The position numbers were made by a program, and so were the translations under genes. From an uncultured Oscillospiraceae bacterium (lineage in GTDB: Bacteria; Bacillota; Clostridia; Oscillospirales; Oscillospiraceae): a stretch of 49,968 nucleotides of DNA. Position 1 is the stretch's first letter. Every line of letters begins with the position of its first letter. Under the pieces are notes generated by a model. It was not told where the DNA came from and searched no databases. It worked only from the letters and a program-made list of their open reading frames with translations. Below are positions 10,115 to 19,246 of this stretch, one piece after another. The stretch spans positions 1 through 49,968 of the forward strand of contig CANQQO010000005.1 in the NCBI GenBank assembly GCA_947625965.1. The letters run 5' to 3'.

Positions 10115-11479
10115 CTATCCAATGAGCAGATTGGTCTGGGCGTACCGGAAGCGGGACTCCGCCCGGTTGCCCATGAGGAAGCCCAGGCTCAGGGTCAGCA
10201 CCCCCACCCGGCCAAAGTACATATAGACGATGATGAGCAGTCTGCACCACAGATTCAGCCCGGCGGTGCCCCCCGCGGAGAGGCCCACGGTGGCCAGGGC
10301 GGACACCGCCTCGTAGGCCCCGTCGGTCAGGGAGAACCCGGAGCCGGCGCAGATGCAGACGGCCCCCGCCACCGCCAGGGCCACCATCAGGCAGGTCAGG
10401 GTCATGGCGTCCATGACCTTCCCCTCGGGCACCGTCCGGCGGAAGACGCAGACATGGTCCCGCCCCCGGGCCCGGGCCCAGACGAAGAGGGCCAGCACCG
10501 CCACGGTGACCATTTTCACGCCGCCGGCGGTGGAGCCGGAGGCTCCGCCGATGAGCATGAGGACCATGCTCACGGCCTTTCCGGCGTCGGTGAGCCCGCC
10601 CTGGTCAATGGCGGCAAAGCCGGCGGTGCGGGTGGTGACGCTCTGGAAAAAGCCGTTGAGGATCTTCTGCCAGGGGGCCATGGGGCCCAAGGTGGCGGGA
10701 TTGTTCCATTCCAGCAGACACACCGCCGCCGCCCCGGACACCACCAGGGCCGCCGACATCACCAGCACCAGCCGGGTGTAGACGCTGAATTTCCGGAAGG
10801 ACCGCAGCGTCACCACCTCCCGGCACACGAAGAAGCCCAGCCCGCCGATGAGGATCAGGGCCATCAGCACCCCGCAGACCACGATGTCGCCGTTAAAGGT
10901 GATCATTCCCATCCCGGCGGGGAAGACCTGCCCGAAGATGTCGAATCCGGCGTTGCAGAAGGCGGACACGGCGTGGAATACGCCCCACCAGGCCGCCTGC
11001 CGCCAGCCGAACTCGGGCAGGAATCGGAGAAACAGGATCAGCGCCCCCGCCCCCTGGACGGTGAGGCTGCTCTGCAAGACCCATTTTTGGAGCCGGACGA
11101 TGCCGGCCATTTCATCCATGCTCAGCGCCTGGGCCATGAGCATCCGCTGCCGCAGGCCCACCCGTCTGCCCAGCAGGAACACGACCAGCGACGCGGCGGA
11201 CATGAAGCCCAGCCCGCCGATCTCGATCAGCCCCAGGATGACCCCCTGGCCAAAGAGGGACCACTGGACCCCCGTATCGAAGAGCACCAGCCCCGTGACG
11301 CAGGTGGCGGAGGTGGCGGTGAACAGGGCGGGCAGAAAGCCGCAGCTCTCCCCCCTCGCGGAGGCGGCGGGCAGGGTCAGAAGCCCCGCACCCAGCAGGA
11401 TCAGGGCCAAAAAGGCCAAAGCGATCATTTGCGTGGGCGCCAGCCGCGTCCTCCGCCGGACGCCAGAAATACCGGCCAT
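10115..11479 (-). CDS. ktrB: K+ uptake channel subunit KtrB/TrkH
   Basis: Polytopic membrane subunit conducting K+ (often coupled to Na+), paired with KtrA downstream. I place the start at the ATG at 11479 (454 aa, MAGISGVRRRT) because AAGGAGG sits just before it; an in-frame ATG 57 bp upstream overlaps the likely transcription start. Pore-loop-like repeats such as TATSATCVTGLVLFDTG, HAVSAFCNAGFDIFG, TTRTAGFAAIDQG and EAVSALATVGLSAGG are visible. First gene of the ktrB-ktrA-trmH-dprA-topA-trmFO run. Confidence 0.94.
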   Translation of the reverse strand: MAGISGVRRRTRLAPTQMIALAFLALILLGAGLLTLPAASARGESCGFLPALFTATSATCVTGLVLFDTGVQWSLFGQGVILGLIEIGGLGFMSAASLVVFLLGRRVGLRQRMLMAQALSMDEMAGIVRLQKWVLQSSLTVQGAGALILFLRFLPEFGWRQAAWWGVFHAVSAFCNAGFDIFGQVFPAGMGMITFNGDIVVCGVLMALILIGGLGFFVCREVVTLRSFRKFSVYTRLVLVMSAALVVSGAAAVCLLEWNNPATLGPMAPWQKILNGFFQSVTTRTAGFAAIDQGGLTDAGKAVSMVLMLIGGASGSTAGGVKMVTVAVLALFVWARARGRDHVCVFRRTVPEGKVMDAMTLTCLMVALAVAGAVCICAGSGFSLTDGAYEAVSALATVGLSAGGTAGLNLWCRLLIIVYMYFGRVGVLTLSLGFLMGNRAESRFRYAQTNLLIG

Positions 11480-11511
11480 AGACCCTCCTTTCCGGCGGAA
11501 ACCGCCGTGCC

Positions 11512-11527
11512 TGGGTAAATTTACCCA
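11512..11527. promoter_or_regulatory. 16-bp perfect palindrome in the ktrB leader
   Basis: TGGGTAAATTTACCCA lies just downstream of the predicted ktrB start of transcription. A related half-site (AAATTTACC) occurs about 60 bp away at 11584-11592, on the far side of the promoter. It could be a repressor operator; the regulator is unknown. Confidence 0.4.
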
Positions 11528-11542
11528 AATTATCAATTTTCT

Positions 11543-11570
11543 ATTATAACAGTTTTCCCGGGTATTTCAA
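11543..11570 (-). promoter_or_regulatory. Promoter of the ktrB operon
   Basis: On the minus strand, -35 TTGAAA (11565-11570) and -10 TATAAT (11543-11548) are separated by 16 bp. Transcription would start near 11536 and run into the palindrome at 11512. Confidence 0.75.
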
Positions 11571-11611
11571 GTGCCGCCGCCCAAAATTTACCAAGCCTTC
11601 AAATTTTAAGG

Positions 11612-11640
11612 TTGCCATTTTTGGGATTTTCCTGTACAAT
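11612..11640 (+). promoter_or_regulatory. Promoter of the esterase-peptidase pair
   Basis: -35 TTGCCA (11612-11617), 17-bp spacer, -10 TACAAT (11635-11640), 25 bp before the SGNH gene start. Divergent from the ktrB promoter. Confidence 0.75.
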
Positions 11641-11665
11641 ATGGAAAACGCCGGGAGGGACCGCC

Positions 11666-12352
11666 ATGCCCACGCTCTACTACATCGGCGACAGCACCGT
11701 CGCCTATAACAAATTCGACACCTATCCCCAGACCGGCATTGCCCAGGCCATGGAGCTGTTCGTGAGGGACGGCGTCCGGGTCCGCGCCCACGGGAAGAAC
11801 GGGTACAGCACCCGGTCCTTCCTGGATGAGGGCTTTTTCACTCCGGTGGCGGCGGCCCTGGAGCCCGGGGACCTGCTTTTGATCCAGTTCGGCCACAACG
11901 ACGAAAAGCCCGACCTTCCCCGCCACACGGACCCGGAAACCACCTTCCCGGCCAATCTCCGCATCTTCATCCAGGCCGCCAGGAGGGCGGGCGCCCTTCC
12001 GGTGCTGGTGACGCCGATCGCCCGGCGGCGGTTTTCCCAGCACCGCTTTTGCCCCGGAAGCCACGGCCTTTACCCAGAGGCCATGCGGCGGGTGGGCCGG
12101 GAGGAGGGCGTCCCCCTGGTGGACTTGACGGCCATGACCGAGGCCATGGTGGCGGCCCTGGGGGACGAGGCCAGCAGACCCCTTTATATGTGGCCCAAGG
12201 ACAACACCCACTTGAAACCCGCCGGCGCCGTTCGGGTGGCGGAGCTGGTCTGCCGGTCCCTGGCGGAGCTGGGGGGCTCCTACCGGGAGATCCTGGACCC
12301 GAAGGTCCTCGCTTATTTTGAAAAAAATCCATTTCAGGAGGTCAAAACATGA
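11666..12352 (+). CDS. SGNH/GDSL hydrolase, rhamnogalacturonan acetylesterase-like
   Basis: Serine esterase, probably removing acetyl groups from a polysaccharide or other carbohydrate. 228 residues from the ATG at 11666, chosen because GGAGGG precedes it; an in-frame ATG 54 bp upstream overlaps the promoter. Block I YIGDSTVAYN carries the nucleophilic serine, block III is FGHNDEKP, and block V is DNTHLKPAG with the catalytic Asp and His. No signal peptide, so it acts inside the cell. It overlaps the M28 peptidase by 4 bp (ATGA). Confidence 0.9.
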   Translation: MPTLYYIGDSTVAYNKFDTYPQTGIAQAMELFVRDGVRVRAHGKNGYSTRSFLDEGFFTPVAAALEPGDLLLIQFGHNDEKPDLPRHTDPETTFPANLRIFIQAARRAGALPVLVTPIARRRFSQHRFCPGSHGLYPEAMRRVGREEGVPLVDLTAMTEAMVAALGDEASRPLYMWPKDNTHLKPAGAVRVAELVCRSLAELGGSYREILDPKVLAYFEKNPFQEVKT

Positions 12353-13572
12353 ACGCCAAGGAAATTATGCAGATTTTTCAGGACACCGCCTATGTCCGCA
12401 CCGGCGGCAGCCCGGAGGAGCTGCGCTGCGCCGAGTATTTTGTGAAAAAGTGCGCCTCCCTGGGCCTGACCGCCCGGATCGAGCCCTTCCCCGTGGACAT
12501 GGCCGACGTGGAGGAGGCGGTCCTGACGGTGGACGGCCGGGAGATCCCATGCCGTGGGTACCTCTGCTCTGGCAGCGGGGAGGTGGAGGCCCCCTTCTAT
12601 TACCTGACCGGCACGGATAAGCTGAGCCTGTCCCGCTGCGCCGGGAAGATCGTCCTGCTGGACGGCTATCTGGGCTGCTGGACCTACCGGGACCTGGTGG
12701 ACAGCGGCGCTCTGGCTTTCATCACCTACGGCGGCTCCGTCACCGCCCCGGACCGGGACATCGACCGCCGGGAGCTTCGGAGCTACATCAGCCAGGGCCG
12801 GAAGCTCCCCGGGGTCCACATCAACGTGAAGGACGCCACGGCCATCGTCGCCGGGGACCCCCAAACCGCCAGGATCGTCCTCCGGCAGACCGAATACCAG
12901 GGCGAGTCCCGGAACGTGGTCCTGGAGCTTCCCGGCCAGATCCCTGACACCATCGTCTTCTCCGCTCACTATGACTCCACCTTCCTGTCCCAGGGGGCCT
13001 ATGACAATATGTCCGGCAGCATCGGCATCCTGGGCATCGCGGAACATTTCGCGGCCCATCCCCACCGCCACACGCTCCGCTTTGTCTGGTGCGGCAGCGA
13101 GGAGCGGGGCCTGCTGGGGGCCAAGGCCCACTGTGCCGAGGAGGAGAATCTGAAAAATGTGGTCCTGAACATCAACCTGGACATGATCGGCTCCGTCATG
13201 GGCAAATTCATCGCCTGCTGTACCAGCGAGGAGAAGCTGGTCCATTATATTGAATATTTTGGCAGCGAGGCAGGCTTTGGGATCTCCGCCCGCCAGGGCG
13301 TCTATTCCAGCGACTCCACTCCCTTTGCCGACAAGGGCATTCCCGCCATCTCCTTTGCCCGCCAGGCCCCCGGCGGCACCGCGCCCATCCACGTCCGCTA
13401 CGACACCATGGACCTGGTGAAGGGCGAGCGGATGGAGGAGGATATCGCTTTCCTCATCTCCTTCTCCGAGCGGATGGCCAACGCGTACACCTGCCCGGTG
13501 GCCAAGGAAATGCCCGACAACATGAAGGAAAAGCTGGACATCTACCTCTGCCGCAAGCGGGACAAAAAATAA
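12349..13572 (+). CDS. M28-family zinc aminopeptidase
   Basis: Predicted two-zinc exopeptidase. 407 residues. Metal and catalytic segments of family M28 are all present in order: SAHYDS (His), YDNMSGS (Asp), GSEERGLLGA (Glu pair), NINLDMIGS (Asp) and APIHVRYDT (His). A PA-like insert precedes the catalytic core. No signal peptide. Translation is coupled to the esterase gene by a 4-bp overlap, so the pair may process a decorated glycopeptide or peptide; that link is inference. Its transcript ends in the hairpin region carrying repeat copy 1. Confidence 0.9.
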   Translation: MNAKEIMQIFQDTAYVRTGGSPEELRCAEYFVKKCASLGLTARIEPFPVDMADVEEAVLTVDGREIPCRGYLCSGSGEVEAPFYYLTGTDKLSLSRCAGKIVLLDGYLGCWTYRDLVDSGALAFITYGGSVTAPDRDIDRRELRSYISQGRKLPGVHINVKDATAIVAGDPQTARIVLRQTEYQGESRNVVLELPGQIPDTIVFSAHYDSTFLSQGAYDNMSGSIGILGIAEHFAAHPHRHTLRFVWCGSEERGLLGAKAHCAEEENLKNVVLNINLDMIGSVMGKFIACCTSEEKLVHYIEYFGSEAGFGISARQGVYSSDSTPFADKGIPAISFARQAPGGTAPIHVRYDTMDLVKGERMEEDIAFLISFSERMANAYTCPVAKEMPDNMKEKLDIYLCRKRDKK

Positions 13573-13579
13573 AAGTAAG

Positions 13580-13604
13580 CCTGGGCCGCCGAAAGCGGCC
13601 CAGG
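13580..13604 (+). terminator. Hairpin after the M28 gene (left flank of repeat copy 1)
   Basis: Perfect stem CCTGGGCCGC / GCGGCCCAGG just after the stop codon. No T tract follows; the multi-hairpin repeat begins 6 bp later. A similar CCTGG...CCAGG hairpin occurs on the other side of the repeat. Confidence 0.5.
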
Positions 13605-13610
13605 CCAGGC

Positions 13611-13840
13611 GGCTGTCAAAAACTATCGTTTTTGACAGCCTTCCAAATGGGACCCGCTTCGCTGGGCTCCCATTTGGAGGGGATTGCAGGCTGACCCGCG
13701 CACTCGCCGGGGGCGGGCCCCCGGCTCGCACACTCTCAGCCTGAGAGGTATTTTTTGCCAGGTACACGCCCTGGCAAAAAATGATTAAAATGGGGTTGCC
13801 GTCTGCGGACGGCAAACTCGGAAAGGCGATTTGACAAGCT
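13611..13840 (+). repeat. Multi-hairpin dispersed repeat, copy 1
   Basis: 230-bp element about 90% identical to 33250-33474. It is nearly all hairpins: H1 13611-13640 (GGCTGTCAAAAAC/GTTTTTGACAGCC), H2 13642-13676 (CCAAATGGGA/TCCCATTTGG), H3 13687-13742 (CAGGCTGA/TCAGCCTG enclosing a GC stem), H4 about 13751-13780 (TTTTTTGCCAGG/CCTGGCAAAAAA), H5 13795-13815 (GCCGTC/GACGGC core). It ends with TTTGACAAGCT in both copies. The two copies differ in the H3 loop and the H5 base, mostly where pairing is kept. No protein is encoded. Family identity unknown. Confidence 0.85.
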
Positions 13841-13846
13841 AGCAAG

Positions 13847-13875
13847 CCTGGCCGCCGGGATTTCCGGCGGCCAGG
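13847..13875. terminator. Hairpin between repeat copy 1 and nth (right flank)
   Basis: Perfect stem CCTGGCCGCCGG / CCGGCGGCCAGG with loop GATTT, followed on the plus strand by TTTGGTT. It serves convergent M28 and nth, and resembles the hairpin at 13580-13604, so the repeat sits between two versions of the same terminator. Confidence 0.65.
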
Positions 13876-13880
13876 TTTGG

Positions 13881-14510
13881 TTATTGAGCGACGTAGCTGC
13901 ACCATGGCGACAGGGGACATTCTCCGCACCTTGGCGTCCGGGCGGTGCAGGTATCCCGCCCGAAGAGGACCACCCGGTGGCAGAAGTCGGAGCTCTCCTC
14001 CGGCGGCAGGATCGCCCGGAGCTGACGCTCCACCTTTTCCGGGTCCTTGCTCCCATCGGTGAGGCCCAGACGGCCGCAGATCCGGATACAGTGGGTGTCG
14101 CAGACCACGCTGCCAGGGACCCGGTAGATGTCGCCCAGGAGCAGGTTGGCGGTCTTCCGGCCGACGCCGGGGAGCCGCAGCAGCTCCTCCATGGTGCCGG
14201 GGACCTTCCCGCCGTAGTCGGAAAGGAGCATCTGGCAGGCCAGAACGATGTCCCGGGCCTTGTGGTGATAGAACCCGCAGGCGTGGACCAGCTTTTCCAC
14301 CTCTCCCACATCCGCCGCCGCCATGGCCTCCAGCGTGGGATAGGCGGCGAAGAGGGCCGGCGTCACCAGATTCACCCGTGCGTCGGTGCACTGGGCCGAC
14401 AGCCGGACGGCGATCATCAACTCATAGTCCTTGCCGTAGTGCAGGGCGCACATGGACTGGGGGTAGATCTCCTTTAGGGCGGCGATAATGGCCGCCACCT
14501 TTTCTTCCAT
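13881..14510 (-). CDS. nth: Endonuclease III (base excision repair glycosylase/AP lyase)
   Basis: Removes oxidised pyrimidines and nicks the abasic site. 209 residues from the ATG at 14510 (MEEKVAAI), chosen for the AAGGAGGG seven bases upstream; an in-frame ATG eight codons earlier is less well placed. The helix-hairpin-helix LPGVGRKTANLLL carries the catalytic lysine and VCDTHC the catalytic aspartate. The C-terminal cysteine set C-x6-C-x2-C-x5-C (CTARTPRCGECPLSPWC) binds a 4Fe-4S cluster. Single-gene unit with its own promoter. Confidence 0.95.
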   Translation of the reverse strand: MEEKVAAIIAALKEIYPQSMCALHYGKDYELMIAVRLSAQCTDARVNLVTPALFAAYPTLEAMAAADVGEVEKLVHACGFYHHKARDIVLACQMLLSDYGGKVPGTMEELLRLPGVGRKTANLLLGDIYRVPGSVVCDTHCIRICGRLGLTDGSKDPEKVERQLRAILPPEESSDFCHRVVLFGRDTCTARTPRCGECPLSPWCSYVAQ

Positions 14511-14532
14511 GGGGCTTCCCTCCTTTTTCCCC

Positions 14533-14561
14533 ATTGTAGCACAGATTCGACGGTTTGAAAA
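14533..14561 (-). promoter_or_regulatory. Promoter of nth
   Basis: Minus strand: -35 TTTTCA (14556-14561), 17 bp, -10 TACAAT (14533-14538). About 22 bp before the nth start. Confidence 0.6.
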
Positions 14562-14578
14562 GATTTTTTTCCGGCCCG

Positions 14579-14608
14579 TTCACCAAACGGCCGCTCCCGG
14601 GATATGAT
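14579..14608 (+). promoter_or_regulatory. Promoter of feoAB
   Basis: -35 TTCACC (14579-14584), 18 bp, -10 TATGAT (14603-14608), 26 bp before the feoA start. I see no convincing Fur or DtxR box. Confidence 0.5.
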
Positions 14609-14633
14609 GGCATAGATGTTTGGAGGGATACCC

Positions 14634-14861
14634 ATGGAAACCAGCTTGGATCGTCTGCGGCCCGGCTCCCGGGCTGTTGTCATAGAGGTGAATACGCCCC
14701 CGGCGCTGACCCGGCGGCTGCGGGATTTCGGCCTGGTGCCGGGGACGGCGGTGCGGTGCCGCTACCGGAGCCCCTGGGGGAAGGTGACGGCCCTGTCCTT
14801 CCGGGGGGCGGTGCTGGCCCTGCGGACCACGGACCTGAAAAAGATCCGGGTGACCTGCTGA
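14634..14861 (+). CDS. feoA: Ferrous iron transport accessory protein FeoA
   Basis: Small SH3-like cytoplasmic partner of the FeoB iron channel. 75 residues from the ATG at 14634, which has GGAGG seven bases upstream; an in-frame ATG 18 bp earlier lacks one. It shows the FeoA pattern RRLRDFGLVPGTAV...GKVTALSFRGAVLALR. It sits one base before feoB, consistent with a feoAB operon. Confidence 0.92.
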   Translation: METSLDRLRPGSRAVVIEVNTPPALTRRLRDFGLVPGTAVRCRYRSPWGKVTALSFRGAVLALRTTDLKKIRVTC

Positions 14862-14862
14862 T

Positions 14863-16632
14863 ATGGCGGCCCGGCCGGAACGAAGGAGAAAGGTGGCCCT
14901 GGCGGGCAACCCCAACGTGGGCAAGAGTACCCTGTTCAACGCCCTGACGGGCCTCCGCCAGCACACCGGCAACTGGCCCGGCAAGACCGTGGGCATCGCC
15001 CAGGGCCGCGTCCGCAGGGGGCGGGAGGAATTCCTCTTTACCGACCTGCCGGGTACATATACCCTGGACGGCGAGTCCGAGGACGAGCGTATTGCCGGGG
15101 AGTACATTTGCAGCGGGGAAGCGGACTGCGTGGTGGCGGTCTGCGACGCGAGCTGCCTGGAACGGAGCCTGATCTTGGCGCTGCAAGTCCTGGAGCGCTG
15201 CGACCGGGCGGTGGTCTGCGTGAACCTCATGGACGAGGCCCGGAGCCAGGGCGTCCGGGTGGACCTGAAGGGCCTGGAGCGGGCCCTGGGGGCGCCGGTG
15301 GTCCCCACCTCCGCCAGCCGGGACCAGGGGCTGGAAGCGTTGCTCTCCGCCATTGGCCGGGTCTGCGACGGGGCGCCCCAGGCCCCCCGCCGCTGGGAGG
15401 ACCCGGTGCGGGCGGCGGAGGACCTGGGCCGGGCCTGCGTCGCCCGGGAGAAGCCCCCGGAGGGCTGGCGGCTGACCCTGGATCGGGTGCTGGTGAGCCG
15501 CCGCCACGGCATCCCCATCCTTCTGGCGCTGCTGTTTCTCATCGTATGGCTGACGGTCTGGGGGGCCAACTATCCGTCGGCCCTGCTGGAGCGGCTTTTC
15601 GACGGGATCTATGGCCTCTTGGCCGCTCTTATGGCCCCCGCCCCCTGGTGGCTCCGGGGGGTGCTCCTGGATGGGCTCTACGCCACCTCCGCCCGGGTCA
15701 TCTCCGTGATGCTGCCCCCCATGGCTATTTTCTTCCCCCTGTTTACGATCCTGGAGGACGTGGGGTATCTGCCTCGGATGGCCTTTCTGCTGGACGGGGC
15801 CATGGCCAGGTGCGGCGGCTGCGGAAAGCAGGCCCTCACCCTCTGCATGGGCCTGGGCTGCAACGCCGTGGGGGTCACGGGCTGCCGGATCATCGACTCC
15901 CCCCGGGAGCGGCTGGCAGCCATTCTCACCAACGCCATGGTCCCCTGCAACGGCCGGTTTCCCACATTGATCCTTCTGGGGAGCCTGTTCTTTCCCAGGA
16001 TGGGCGCGGCGGTCCTGGTGGCGGGGGCGGTGGTCCTGGGCGTCCTGGGCGCCATGGGCGCCTCGGGGGTCCTGACCCGGACGGTGCTGAAAAACCGGGA
16101 AAGCACCTTCGTCATGGAACTGCCTCCCTTCCGACGGCCCCGGATCGGGCAGATCTTGGTCCGCTCCCTGCTGGACCGGACGCTCTTCGTGGCGGGCCGG
16201 GCCCTGACGGTGGCGGCCCCGGCGGGAGTCGTGCTGTGGATCTTGGCCAACACGCCCCTGCTGGGCCTGGCGGCGGCCTTCCTGGACCCCCTGGGGAAAT
16301 TCCTGGGCATGGACGGGGCCATTTTGCTGGCCTTCTGCGCGGCCCTGCCCGCCAACGAGCTGACGGTGCCGGTCCTGCTGATGATCCTGACCGGCGGGGG
16401 CAGCCTGCAAAGCGTGGCGGGCCTGGGGGGCGAGGCCCTGCTGGCCGCCGGGTGGACCTGGCAGGTGGCGGTGCGGGTGATGGTCTTCACCCTGTTCCAC
16501 TGGCCCTGCACCACCACCCTTCAGACGATCTACAAGGAGACTGGCAGCATAGGAAAAACAGCGGCGGCATTCGCTCTGCCGACCGCTGTGGGGATGATCT
16601 TGTGCCTGGCGCTGCGGCTAGTCCTGGGCTAG
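14863..16632 (+). CDS. feoB: Ferrous iron transporter FeoB
   Basis: GTPase-linked Fe2+ importer in the cytoplasmic membrane. 589 residues, at the short end for the family. The N-terminal G domain shows G1 GNPNVGKST (15-23), G3 DLPGTYTLD (from 61) and G4 NLMD (121-124), followed by about eight membrane segments in two Gate regions (for example MPPMAIFFPLFTILEDVGYLPR, LCMGLGCNAVGV). No strong ribosome site of its own; translation is probably coupled to feoA. Its 3' end overlaps the convergent SSB-like gene by 15 bp. Confidence 0.95.
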   Translation: MAARPERRRKVALAGNPNVGKSTLFNALTGLRQHTGNWPGKTVGIAQGRVRRGREEFLFTDLPGTYTLDGESEDERIAGEYICSGEADCVVAVCDASCLERSLILALQVLERCDRAVVCVNLMDEARSQGVRVDLKGLERALGAPVVPTSASRDQGLEALLSAIGRVCDGAPQAPRRWEDPVRAAEDLGRACVAREKPPEGWRLTLDRVLVSRRHGIPILLALLFLIVWLTVWGANYPSALLERLFDGIYGLLAALMAPAPWWLRGVLLDGLYATSARVISVMLPPMAIFFPLFTILEDVGYLPRMAFLLDGAMARCGGCGKQALTLCMGLGCNAVGVTGCRIIDSPRERLAAILTNAMVPCNGRFPTLILLGSLFFPRMGAAVLVAGAVVLGVLGAMGASGVLTRTVLKNRESTFVMELPPFRRPRIGQILVRSLLDRTLFVAGRALTVAAPAGVVLWILANTPLLGLAAAFLDPLGKFLGMDGAILLAFCAALPANELTVPVLLMILTGGGSLQSVAGLGGEALLAAGWTWQVAVRVMVFTLFHWPCTTTLQTIYKETGSIGKTAAAFALPTAVGMILCLALRLVLG

Positions 16633-17223
16633 GCAGGCGGTGAGGGCGGAGACCTCGTAGGCGGTGCGCTCCTGGGGGCCCGCCTCGGTGACCTTGGTAT
16701 ACAGGCGGCTTTGCAGCCGGCCCTGGATATGGATCCGATCCCGGGTGTGGCAGGCGGAGAGCTCCTGCGCGGTCCGGCCCCAGAGGATGCAGGGCAGGTA
16801 GTCCGCCCGGTGAAAGGCCCGGGGGACCGCCAGCATCACGTCGCAGATCTCCCGCCCCAGGGGAGTCCGGCGGTAGGTGGGCTCCCGGCACAGGGTCCCT
16901 TCCAGGGTGATCTCGTTGACGGGCTCCCCGTCCTCCACGGTGATGGAGCCGGCGAAGACGAAGATCAGCAGCCGTCTGGCGCCCTCCTCCCGATAGTTGT
17001 GGGACCGGACCTGGCCGTCCACGGTGAGCATCCCCCCGGCGGAGGGGTCCAGCGCCGCCAGGAGCGATTCCTCCCCAATGACGGGCAGCAGATCCACGAC
17101 CCCGGAGAGCCGGGGGACCTCCAGGAGGAAGCGGAAAAACTTTTTCCCGTGGTTCTCATGGGAAAAGACGGGCAGGGCGTGGAGCGCTCCCCGCAGCACG
17201 GCGTGGTTAAGCGAATGTTCCAA
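16618..17223 (-). CDS. SSB-like single-stranded DNA-binding protein with an extra N-terminal domain
   Basis: 201 residues if translation begins at the TTG at 17223, preceded by GAGGTGG at five bases; the reading frame extends upstream to 17358 but without a ribosome site. Residues about 95-195 look like an SSB OB-fold (EITLEGTLCREPTYRRTPLGREICDV... then PCILWGRTAQELSACHTRDRIHIQGRLQSR). The first half is not SSB-like, and the acidic DDDIPF-type C-terminus of ordinary SSB is absent. It is a paralogue, not the main replication SSB. Role unknown. Confidence 0.72.
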   Translation of the reverse strand: MEHSLNHAVLRGALHALPVFSHENHGKKFFRFLLEVPRLSGVVDLLPVIGEESLLAALDPSAGGMLTVDGQVRSHNYREEGARRLLIFVFAGSITVEDGEPVNEITLEGTLCREPTYRRTPLGREICDVMLAVPRAFHRADYLPCILWGRTAQELSACHTRDRIHIQGRLQSRLYTKVTEAGPQERTAYEVSALTACLAQD

Positions 17224-17300
17224 TGGTACCACCTCAAATTTCAGATGTATGCCACATCCTATGCCGGCGGCGGGGCGGGTATGCCCTGGGAACGGGGCGG

Positions 17301-17329
17301 TTGATTTCTTCCCAATTGTGTGGTAAACT
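17301..17329 (+). promoter_or_regulatory. Promoter of the GNAT gene
   Basis: -35 TTGATT (17301-17306), 17 bp, -10 TAAACT (17324-17329), 18 bp before the ATG at 17348. Confidence 0.65.
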
Positions 17330-17347
17330 TGGGGTGGAGGGGAGAAA

Positions 17348-17800
17348 ATGGAGATCACATACCAACAACTGACGGAAAAGGAACTCGAGGCGTTTATCGA
17401 AACGCGGCTCCGCCAGCTCCGGGAAGAGGGAGCGGCGGCAGACCGGGATCTGACGCCGAATTTGAGGGACTATTATCACCGGCACATGGCGGATGGGACC
17501 TTCGCGGCCTGGCTCGCCTTCGACGGGGAAAAGCTCGTCGGCACCGGCGGGATATCCTTCGTGGAAAAGCCGCCCTACTATGGCTGCCCCAGCGGGAAGA
17601 TCGGCCTTTTGTCCAGTATGTTCACCGACCCCGCCTACCGGCGGCGGGGGATCGCGCGGGAGCTTCTCCAAAGGCTCCTTGCCGGCGCCCGGGAATATGG
17701 CTGCGGCGTCGTTCAGATCACCGCGTCGGATATGGGGGTCAAACTGTATTCCGCCTGCGGCTTTGCCCACAACGGGAATTTCATGGAGTATCGGCTGTAA
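17348..17800 (+). CDS. GNAT-family N-acetyltransferase
   Basis: Acetyl-CoA-dependent acyltransferase of 150 residues. The C-terminal half carries the CoA-binding motif A (MFTDPAYRRRGIARELLQRL) and the final strand LYSACGFAHNGNFMEYRL. The acceptor substrate cannot be predicted. GGAGGGGA precedes the ATG. Monocistronic: own promoter upstream and two hairpins downstream. Confidence 0.88.
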   Translation: MEITYQQLTEKELEAFIETRLRQLREEGAAADRDLTPNLRDYYHRHMADGTFAAWLAFDGEKLVGTGGISFVEKPPYYGCPSGKIGLLSSMFTDPAYRRRGIARELLQRLLAGAREYGCGVVQITASDMGVKLYSACGFAHNGNFMEYRL

Positions 17801-17835
17801 AAGGGCCCCTGGGTCCGCCGCGAGAGCCCTTTTTT
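17799..17835 (+). terminator. Terminator of the GNAT gene
   Basis: Stem AAAAGGGC (17799-17806) with GCCCTTTT (17826-17833), followed by T residues; it begins inside the stop codon. The loop is long (19 nt), so efficiency is uncertain. Confidence 0.6.
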
Positions 17836-17846
17836 CCCAAATAAAT

Positions 17847-17887
17847 TCCGGCTGGAAAACCGTCCGTTTTCCAGCCGGATCTTTTCC
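17847..17887 (+). terminator. Second hairpin terminator, related to the gdhA terminator
   Basis: Perfect stem TCCGGCTGGAAAAC / GTTTTCCAGCCGGA followed by TCTTTTCC. The arms match those of the hairpin at 828-874, some 17 kb away. It lies between the convergent GNAT and Gfo/Idh genes. Confidence 0.8.
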
Positions 17888-17945
17888 TTTTCAGCGGCGC
17901 TTTTTTGGGGCGACTTCCCTGCGGAGCGAGTCCGGGGAGGGGGCG

Positions 17946-19232
<1,287 letters not shown>

Positions 19233-19246
19233 TTTTACCTTCTCCT

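Noticed and set aside
11480..11665. ydaO-type c-di-AMP riboswitch before ktrB
   Set aside because: The leader is too short and lacks the conserved blocks.
13611..13840. Repeat copy 1 as a transposon or IS end pair
   Set aside because: No transposase, no terminal inverted repeat spanning the element; its internal palindromes are separate small hairpins.
12334..14391. 685-codon minus-strand open frame across the M28 gene, repeat copy 1 and nth
   Set aside because: It runs antisense to the peptidase and through the non-coding repeat; the product shows no domain. The repeat part also yields short spurious frames at 33046-33510.
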